From Gentiana macrophylla (taxonomy: Eukaryota > Streptophyta > Magnoliopsida > Gentianales > Gentianaceae): a stretch of 64,000 nucleotides of DNA. This document shows positions 56,074 through 64,000 of the stretch, piece by piece (within the stretch, counting starts at the first letter, position 1; each line of letters opens with the position of its first letter). Location of the stretch: positions 1 to 64,000 of the forward strand of contig JAOBSW010000393.1 in assembly GCA_026214975.1 (NCBI GenBank). The letters are read 5' to 3'. The position numbers and the translations under genes were made by a program. Under the pieces are notes generated by a model. That model saw only the letters and a list, made by a program, of their open reading frames with translations, had not been told where the DNA came from and made no database searches.

Positions 56074-57640
56074 ATCGGTGCGGTTGTCCAGTTCATTATT
56101 AATTTTTCTGTTTTTGTTACGAATTTTTCGTAGATAGGTTTTTGAATTGTTTTTATCCTTTCTAGTTTCTACATTGATTCGGGGACATCTGAGGTTGAAT
56201 TATCTGACTCCACGTTTTGTACGATCGAACTTTTGGATAAAAGGGATCGTTTTAGCACTCGTTAGTATTTTGTCGTGAACTTTCGGCTCGAGTGTCCGCT
56301 TGGCGTCTGCAGACCCCAATTCGAAAGCTCGTCCGACGCCTAACGACGTGGTGAATGGCCTAGGGCCGTTCGATGCCATTTTCGAGGTCAAAATCCACTG
56401 TTTTCCTTCCATTTTGGGCTCGTAAGATTTCAACACGCTTTCTCCCTTTTTCATTTTCTTGTTTTTGTTTTAAATTTTTCGTAGGTAGGTTTCTGCTTAG
56501 GTTTTCCGTATCTTTTCTGCTTCTGCTTTCTTTATTTCTTTCAATAAAAGTACCATTAAATAAATTGAGGTTTTTTTTTTATTTTGCCGTGTTTCGATAA
56601 CCATCAAGTTAAGAATGTGCAAAACTTTTTTACTCAATTTATGAAACGTGAATTTAGGTTTCGTAATTTTGTTTTCAATAAACACTAGGGTTTTTATTTT
56701 AATGATATGATATTAGGTTATTTCTAGGTTGCCGCTTTGTCTTACGTATAGGTCGAGTCTCATTGAGTTTTTTCTTTGAGTCGACGGGCGTCCATGGTAA
56801 GTGAACGCCCGTCCGTCCCAAAACGCTTCAACGCTGTTATGTTTTTAGAGAGTCAGATGAGCGTTAGCCTTTTTCCCCAAACGCCCGTCTGCTCTATGGG
56901 GTTCTGGACGGGCATCTGCATGCCTGAACGTCCATCCGCCCTGAATATGATTTAGACGTCTGTCTGGATTGCCTGAACGTCCGTCCAGTGTGTCAATTTC
57001 TAGTGAATAGAATTTGTTTTTGATACATGCTTTATTTGGCGTGGATATTTTCATACGAGCTTCTGTGGCTAATTATTTTACGTAGATGTTCTGAACTTGC
57101 ATGTGTACATCTTTCCATCTACCGATCCATGTTAAATAATTGATTAATTTTTATTTACATGATTCATCTATGCATGTTATAGTTAATATCGGTTCTCGTA
57201 TGCTATAACTGTTCTTATTGTTATTTAGTAGTTAATGTCGGTTTCCGTATGCTACATATAGTTGTGATGAATCCTGTGAGCTTTGAGACCTATGTGCTTT
57301 CTTGTTATTTTTGTAACTCATATGGGTAGCTACTGTCGGTTTTCCGTTGCTACCATTGCATCTTATGAGTTATATCTGTTTAGTATAGCTAACTGTTGGT
57401 TCTCCATAATGCTATCACCTTTGATGAGTCTTAAGGCGCGTCTACACTGCATATAATGAATAGTACTGTCGTTTATCGTGAACTGTCATTATTTGGTAGA
57501 CGTTTATTATATACATGTCGTGTTGCAAATGAGTGGGCTAGTTTTCTTTCTTTTATTTTTGCATATCATTTAGATGCATATCATTTAATTGCATATCATG
57601 TAGATTGCATTAAGAATATTGATTACGCTAGTAGCTAATG
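56074..57640 (+). mobile_element. Athila-type leader, non-coding
   Basis: No gag or other retroelement ORF is found. It contains a second GACGGGCGTCC-type cluster at 56782-56995 and a five-hairpin array at 57176-57502. It ends where a different LTR starts at about 57641. Confidence 0.55.
57176..57502 (+). other. Array of five related hairpins
   Basis: Hairpins at 57176-57209 (GTTATAG/CTATAAC), 57228-57255 (GTAG/CTAC with inner CGG/CCG), 57325-57354 (GGTAGC/GCTACC with CGG/CCG; itself inside TAACTCATA/TATGAGTTA), 57385-57415 (ATAGC/GCTAT with TGG/CCA) and 57439-57502 (CGTCTAC/GTAGACG, ATAATG/CATTAT, AGT/ACT, CG/CG). All share a TAGYnA..TGTCGG..TTT..CCGTATGCTA-like plan. Confidence 0.7.
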
Positions 57641-58931
57641 ACTCCCCCATGTGAACTAGATTGACAACGAGACAAAACAAACGCTAAAGATTAATTATTA
57701 TGACTACGGGAGTCATCCCCTAAGGTAGATTTAGCTCCAATTAGGCCATCTAAATCATTGTGCCTCCATTACGTGACTTCTCCATTTAATGCCTCCATCT
57801 CAGATAACCTCTTACACAATTACGAAACTAGGGATGCCGGTATAAACCGTAACCTCATCTAAGCAACATTCCTAGGGTAAGGCGTACTTCTTAGATGCCG
57901 ATTCAATCTAAATCCTAAGTAACAATCACTTTTAGGTTTCTTGTTAAATTATGATGACAAATAATTAAGTTGATCAAAGTTTAATTACTCGCTTTAATTC
58001 CAAATCGAGAGAATCGACGTAGTCGAAGCCGGTCATAATTGCGCTCTAAACTTCACCACACTCGGTCGACCGAATGACATGACTCGGTTGACCGAGTGAC
58101 ATGTCTCGGTGACCGGGAAAGGATGCAACGCGGTACAAATTATGATTACTTCTTAACGTTTCTAACCTACACACATGGGTTCGTAATTAGTCTACATCGC
58201 GGAATCAATACAAGAAAATTACTCCATAATAAAATAAATTAGACCTACGAATAAAGATTACATAATTGAAAAGTCATACCCTCGAAGACGAGAATGACTC
58301 CCAATCTTTAATGCGCTCCCTAACCGGAGAATCCGACGACTCCACAATGAACGAACATAAAAAAAAACTAAAACTTAATAAACTCAAGGTATTGTATATA
58401 TTGTATCTTGTAGATTGTTCATTGTTTCAATTTCGTAGCTGCTGCTTATATAGAGGCTATAGCCGACCTAGGAAGGATCTAGAAGATATACACGCGTTTT
58501 CTTCTGGATAAGCTTCGGGTGACCGAATATCAACCCTCGGTCGACCGAATGAAGTGGCTCGGTCGACCGAGCCTCTTTTTTTGCACATGTTAAATGCGTT
58601 TCTTGTCTAACTTGTTCCCAACGCATTCTTTCAGGCCGATCCGATTTCTCCGACTTATCCATTGATTAATGCTCCGATTTTCTTCCTTATTATCTTGAGA
58701 TTCATCGATTGAATGACATTTATCCTCCGATTTATCACGATCTACAAAATCAGCATTTATCGCACAATAAATTGGTCTTTAATAATAAAACAAACTAAAT
58801 ACCAAAAATCATATTAATAATCACTTAACATTAAATAATAAATATAAACAAGTGATTTAATATGAAATATATATAATTAACTCGATTTAAGGTTAGAATT
58901 GATGACATAAATAGGTATATTTTAACCGTCA
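57641..58931 (-). mobile_element. Unidentified LTR, minus strand, with CGGTCGACCG palindromes
   Basis: On the minus strand it begins TGATGACGGTTAAAATATACC at about 58931 and is cut into Copia-5 integrase there. A TATA-like 'ctctatataagc' lies at about 58443-58455. Palindromes of the TCGGTCGACCGA type lie at 58505-58573 and 58067-58120. It has no gene. Family unknown; the other border is approximate. Confidence 0.5.
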
Positions 58932-59400
58932 TCAATCGGATCGAAGCGTTTTGATTTCTTTACCCAGTTGTTTCTCCACTTCACTTCTGAATTCCTTGAA
59001 CTTTTCGAAGGCTTCAGACTTATACTTCATTAAGTATATATAACCATAGCGAGAATGGTCATCAGTGAAAGTGATAAAATAAGAGTATCCTCCTTGGGTT
59101 TGAATTGACATTGGGCCACATACATCAGTATGTATGAGCTCAAGCAATTCATTGGATCTTATCCCTTTGCCACTAAAAGGTGACTTTGTCATCTTGCCAA
59201 GTAAACAAGCTTCGCATGTATCAAACGATTCGTAATCGAATTGATCCAACATTCCATCTTTATGAAGTTTGGAAATGCAGTTCTTATTTATATGGCCAAG
59301 TCTACAATGCCATAAGTAGGATTCATTCAAGTCATTTGTTTTGGCTTTCTTGTTGTTTATATTAAGTACGTCAACATTCATATCTAATATGTAGAGACCA
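58932..59400 (-). pseudogene. Copia-5 GAG-pre-integrase and integrase N-terminal half
   Basis: 'YLWHCRLGHINKNCI', 'CEACLLGKMTKSPFSG', 'ELIHTDVCGPM' and 'FTDDHSRYGYIYLMK' are typical of Tork-lineage integrase. The His/Cys zinc site and the first two acidic catalytic positions are visible. It stops at 'LRSD', where the LTR fragment at 58931 intervenes; the rest of integrase (about 250 codons) is missing. Confidence 0.85.
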
Positions 59401-59767
59401 TTGCTAAGTATGCCAGTACCATAAAAGATTCCATCACGTGAAAAAGAACAACATTTATTCTCAAACGTAGAAGAAAATCCATCAACATCTAATGCAGAAA
59501 TAGAAATAATGCTCTTCGTAAAGAGCAGAACAAAATAACAGCTTATTGAGTTCTAGTACTAGCCCATTGGGCAATGAAAGAAAATAAACTCCTACGGCCA
59601 AAGACAAAGAACACTTGCTCCATTTCCAACTCGTAGGTCCACCTTCCTTTCCTCAGATCTCTAGTTCTTCTTAGTGCCTGCGTGATATTCATACAAATAT
59701 GAGCACCACAACCCAAAGATCTAATACCCAAAGTGGTTAGACTTAGAAGAAGTAATGTTGATCTCAA
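59401..59767 (-). pseudogene. Copia-5 protease remnant
   Basis: 'GCGAHICMNITQALRRTRDLRKG' shape near 59700 marks the protease of this lineage. The residues before Gly-Cys-Gly read Ser-Leu, so the catalytic Asp-Thr/Ser pair is absent. Frames change within the segment. Confidence 0.65.
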
Positions 59768-60587
59768 TCATAAATATACCTGAAGTCGAAGCATCAGAAT
59801 GCTTCTTCTTGGTACTCAAGAAGCCTTTGCAGTTTCTCCTCCAATGTCCGGTCTCACCGCAGTGCAAGCAAGCATCCTTGGATTTGTCTTTTGCTATCTT
59901 AGGCGTTGGCTTAGGTGCAGCCTTCGCCTTCTTGGACTTCTTCTGGGCTTTTGCTTTGCCCTTGTTTGAAGTGACCAGCAACACTTGCTTTCCCTTCCCC
60001 ACAGTGCCCTCAGCAGTTTTCAACATGTTCAATAACTCCGCTAGGGAGCAATCTATCTTGTTCATCTGATAGCTCATCACAAACTGCGAGAATGAATCAG
60101 GTAGAGATTGCAGAATCAAGTCAATACTCAACTCTCGTTCCAACTTGTGGCCCAGCTTCCCAAGCCTCTCTATGTACCCGATCATCTTAAGCACGTGAGA
60201 CCCCACAGCAGTCCCATATGCCATCTTACAACCAAACAGGGCCTTCAAGACCTCGTACCTCTCAGTGCGAGACTAAGAAGCATAGAGTTCCTTTAGGTGG
60301 ACCATGATTGAGTAGGCATCCATGGACTCATGCTATTTCTGCAGTTCAGGTGTCATAGAAGCAAGCATGATACATATAGCATCGATCTTGTAATAGCGTT
60401 GCTTGTTATACTTCTCGACAAAGATCCGCAATCTAACCTTAGCGGGCTTTTCCGGTAGGGCCTCGCCCAAGACATAGCCAATCTTCTCGTGTCTCAAAAC
60501 GATTTTGAGGTTTCTTTCCCAATCGAGAAAATTAGTTTCGTCAAGCTTGTTTTCGATGATAAAACGAAGGTTCAATTTGTTTGACAT
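59721..60587 (-). pseudogene. Copia-5 Gag with two in-frame stops
   Basis: Starts MSNKLNLRFIIENKL at 60587. One frame runs to 59721, broken only by stops near 60333 and 60270. Gag core 'NFLDWERNLKIVLRHEK' is followed by 'LSIDLILQSLPDSFSQF', a Lys-rich linker, and a CCHC knuckle CLHCGETGHWRRNC near 59840. This is a normal size for copia Gag. Confidence 0.8.
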
Positions 60588-62085
60588 TTTCTACAACAAT
60601 AAATAAAGATAGAATAAGTAAAAGCTCATGTATGAAAACCCTAAATTTGCACTTAAAATTTTTATAAGGTTTTACTCCCACTAGCCAACTATTCCCAATT
60701 GGCTTTCAAGAATTTGATTAATTCTTTAGTGGCTGGGATCCAATCTAGCCGCCTTAATTCCCGACGATGGTCGATCAATCTCGGCAATTTCGAAAGGTAG
60801 GTACTCCTACCCCAGATCACACGCGACTCTCTCTGGTTGTTGACCAACTCTTTGATGATCCGATCTCTATGTGGTAGTCAACCCCTTGTCTCTAAAGTCA
60901 GACGGCCCTGACGGTGCCAATCACCGAGAGACTTTAGTCGAGTCGTAACCCAATATTCATGAGATCTCGTAACGATCATATCTCGATAATAACGATATAC
61001 CCGTGGTAGGTCAACTCCCGACGGTGGTCGATCAGTTGGATCCGAACAAAGGCTCTTCACCGTCATTATAATATTGGGAGACAATTTTGGCTCGATTTTG
61101 GCATGGGAATAATTTTTAAATTAATTCACTTAATTAATTTGGTTTAATTATGGTCTCATCTACTATGTGCATATTACTACGATATCATATAAAGTAAAAC
61201 ATACACAACATTCCGCGCATAAAATAACCGGTATGATCATGGACTTTTCTTAGGTGCGGTTTCGAATACAAACCGACTAAAACCGCTGGTCACAAACTAA
61301 GTGGTATTCGCAACCGCCAATAGGATCTTTATTGTTGTACGCCAATGCATTCTTTATCTCTCCTTGGTCTTCAACTTCTTGCTCCATTCTTGTTACATAA
61401 TAATTTATCTAATAATTACACCCGCCGCACACGGGGGGAGCTTATGGGAATGAGATAAATACAAAAAGTAAACTAGGTCACGTTCTTCATAACGGCCTAA
61501 GACAATTTTTCCAAAACCAAATTTGGCTTAGGCCTGGCCACTTTCCAAAATCAAAATTTTGGAAGTGGTCTAGGCCTTTTATAAATCAAATATTTGAAAA
61601 GGGCCTAGGCCTATTCCAAATCAAATATTTGGAAAGGCCAAATAATTTTGGTTTAGGCCTGGTCACTTTCCAAAATCAAAATTTTGAAGTGGTTTGAGCT
61701 CAGCCTTTTACAAATCAAATATTTGAAAAGGGCCTAGGCCTATTCCAAATCAAAATTTGGAAAGGCCAACATGCCATATGGTTTCCCAATGGCCTAAATT
61801 ATTTGAACCATTGGTTGGCCATATGACACAACTAAACAAACGAGATATCTATGCACAATAAATTCACAAAACGAAAAGGGTCGATCTCCCCCATTGGAAG
61901 AAGAGAGCCGACGGACGTCCGCCATAAGGCCACCGCCGCCGCCGCAGAGGAGGGGGCCGCCGCTAGTCGGCCGAGCCCCCCATAAACCCAAATTTTTTTT
62001 GTTTTAATGTTTCGTGATTTAAATCTTGCATCTATCGATTAAATACTACGCAATTAATTTATGCTTATTGCTTAAGCTCAAGTCC
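60588..62085 (-). mobile_element. Copia-5 leader between primer site and gag
   Basis: 1.5 kb without a real ORF, unusually long for copia. It has a tandemly duplicated hairpin block at 61530-61770. A patch of GCC repeats at 61925-61980 gives a random ORF. Confidence 0.6.
61530..61770 (-). repeat. Duplicated hairpin block in the Copia-5 leader
   Basis: Two tandem units of about 120 bp. Each has three stems: CCACTTtCCAAAAT/ATTTTGGAAGTGG-like, CCTTTT...AAAAGG, and TTCCAAAT/ATTTGGAA flanked by GGCC. The second unit has small changes. Confidence 0.75.
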
Positions 62086-62097
62086 GGCCCGATACCA
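62086..62097 (-). promoter_or_regulatory. Copia-5 primer-binding site
   Basis: The minus strand reads TGGTATCGGGCC after 'ttctaacgg', close to the plant copia TGGTATCAGAGCC. Confidence 0.7.
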
Positions 62098-62098
62098 C

Positions 62099-63347
62099 CG
62101 TTAGAAATCACTAGTTTAACGCAATGGAATTTAAAATTTGCTTTCCTTTTCTAGATCGTTCTTCGTTTAATGCAATAAACATATTAAGTAGTTTGACGGT
62201 TATACCTCAAATGATCTATAAGATCGACGCTTTGACCGTCAATGGAGAGTAGTTCAGTGTGCAAGACGTCCACGCGTCCGGCCTCTATCGCTAATCCACA
62301 CGAACCCCTTGCCGGAATCCTTCTTGGATTGCTGTCGGAAAAACCCCGGTTGCTAGACCGGCCCTTTTCTTCCCTCACAAACTCACTATGGATTGCTCTC
62401 TATTTTACACAAGAACTATGAGCTCTTGCAATTGTGATGTACCAAAGAGCTTGACACCCACTTCCTTTTTATAGGCAAAGTGGCGCCCCAAAGATGAGTG
62501 GAGGAGAAGAAAACATTTTCCCAATAAAATAATGAAAATCAACTAGATTGATTTATCTCTTTAATTATAATTTATTTTGCCAATATCATATATTGATTAT
62601 AATTATCTTATTACCATAAATATATTTTTCCAAAATCAATTAATATCTTATATTAATATTAGGGCAATCTTATTAATTAAAGTGCACTATCCAAGTGTAT
62701 CTCATACACTTAAATGTGGCGCCTCATATGCCAATTAATTGGCTTCCGGAATATTCTTTAATTAATATAATTTGTATATGATTAATATCTTGTATTTTAT
62801 TTATTCATAATAAATAAATACCACCATATTAACTTTCCACTATAACCTTTATAGTCTAGAGATAAACTTTCCTTATTTGGTTATCAACTATAACCGCATT
62901 TTAATCCGACTCGATGTTCATATGTGTGTGACCCGATAGGCTTCCGAATATGTTGGCCGTAGACACAAAGTGCAAATTACTAAAATGCCCTTCATGCCTA
63001 ATGATCACGGGATAGCGTCTAGCAACACACCATGACCCCCAATTATCAGAAGAGTCAAATGCAATGACTACTACCTTTCATGTGAAGCAGTTACCGTGTA
63101 ACTTACAATCCTATCGCTGTAATAATATCCATACGATCGTATCTCGAGTGTCAATACATTGACGATCGTATCTTATAAACTGGATATCATGCTCTCTCGG
63201 AATAACACATTTACTCCCATTTTGCAAAGATTCTCGAGAGCTAGACATTCCTTATAAGAAGTCCATTTTGGATATTCGATCCCAATCATAGGATACGCGA
63301 TTCCCGGACGACCAATCATGTATACTCCGCATGCTTCAATATCATAC
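62099..63347 (-). repeat. Copia-5 5' LTR, truncated
   Basis: The part 62940-63347 matches the right arm of the inverted repeat (51830-52200). The part 62099-62940 holds the LTR 3' half also seen at 14121-14785. The first part of the LTR (about 580 bp) is missing at 63347/63348. Confidence 0.75.
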
Positions 63348-64000
63348 TCCGTATTTCATTTGTAAGGGAGCTAAGTTATATTTGAGTGATATTTTTATAC
63401 ATATTTGAGTTTCAGTGATTGAAACTTTACTTAGTTAATCTTTTTCCTTGAGACTGGGTGAAAGTTTAGCTTGAGAATTGATCAAGGTGTGAGGACCTTG
63501 TGCGATATTCTCGAACTTGGAGAAACCCGGAGTGCGATTCGAGGTGGATCTAAGCCTTGCTCATCTATCCATTTTCGTCCTTATCATTTCAAATTCGTGT
63601 AAGTTCTTATTCCTCTTGTTTTTCTTGATCCAAAACGTGTTTAATTGCTAATTTGTATGAACACTTGAATCTAGTTCCTTTGTCTTTCATATCATTTGGC
63701 ATCGAGCTCAAGGATTTAGGTGTTCATCCTTAGAATTTCTTGTTTGTTCATCTTTCATATCCAAAAATTCTTTTTCATTTCGTCCTTTATATAAAAAAGT
63801 TAATAAATAAATTTAAAAAAAAACGTGTATGTTCATCTTCTTTGAGTTGTTGCCTTCATATCTTCAAGTTTTTTTCGAATTCTGCAGCACTACATATTTA
63901 TACGATTTCGATTTAGGTGTCTTAAACGATTCCAAATTCCCCGAAAATTGGTGACCCCATTGAAAATTCTCTGTTCTACAACTTTCATCGTTTGAGTTTT
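63348..64000. other. No gene recognised
   Basis: AT-rich with 'gtgtaagttcttatt' and similar splice-like text, resembling a retroelement leader, but nothing diagnostic. Confidence 0.35.

Noticed and set aside
61794..61991. Gly-rich minus-strand ORF
   Set aside because: It is produced by a GCC repeat in the Copia-5 leader and has no other support.
1..64000. CRISPR arrays, tRNA or rRNA genes
   Set aside because: Short repeats present are LTR motifs or microsatellites without regular spacers. No cloverleaf with A and B boxes or rRNA core was found by eye; a tRNAscan run could still find a tRNA.

Overview
The window is eudicot-like nuclear DNA: AT-rich, with intron-containing plant genes and a dense nest of plant LTR retrotransposons, TRIMs, MITEs, microsatellites and a probable Helitron. 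I see no bacterial operon, rRNA, tRNA or CRISPR. The species cannot be named from the sequence alone.

Only two host genes are supported. The first is a PAT1-branch GRAS transcription regulator on the minus strand (coding 25388-26941), with a non-coding 5' exon near 28.0-28.25 kb. The second is a small secreted cysteine-rich protein of the TPD1 family on the minus strand. I assemble it from three exons (37352-37271, 36080-35949 and 35145-34769), whose introns are all phase 1 and whose first exon encodes a signal peptide. Its second intron carries a long (TA)n tract and its first intron a tandem repeat.

Layout: 1-10.7 kb is an Athila-like Ty3/gypsy element (LTR, tRNA-Asp-type primer site, gag-like ORF with one stop). 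It is interrupted by a second Ty3/gypsy fragment, which is itself interrupted by a Ty1/copia element (4154-9137) with near-identical LTRs and a perfect TTATT target duplication. 10.7-16.4 kb holds pieces of a Ty3/gypsy element (minus strand, 2.06-kb LTR), a copia LTR fragment and a chromovirus 3' end. 17.4-24.8 kb is an old copia element whose 5' LTR is split by an insertion. 25-28.3 kb is the GRAS gene. 28.4-33.8 kb is a chimera of copia pieces, including an hAT-type MITE with a perfect 8-bp target duplication. 34.7-37.4 kb is the TPD1-like gene. 38-46.6 kb is an Athila-type element on the minus strand (LTR, env-position ORF, integrase) bordered by two copies of a TRIM. 47-50.7 kb is a MITE and Helitron zone. 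50.9-63.3 kb is a Tork/Angela-like copia element on the minus strand, broken by an Athila-type LTR plus leader (54613-57640) and by a further LTR fragment (57641-58931). Its terminal LTR lies in a 1.9-kb inverted repeat.

The most unusual signals are structural, not coding. (1) Five successive hairpins at 57176-57502 sit in a retrotransposon leader and show paired base changes. (2) Three or four unrelated LTR families carry arrays of short palindromes just upstream of a TATA box, and one such array lies inside an Athila element ahead of its env-position ORF. (3) A duplicated set of hairpins lies in the leader of the minus-strand copia element. Most retroelement coding regions are broken by indels and stops, so autonomous activity is unlikely as read. 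Some indels may be assembly errors.
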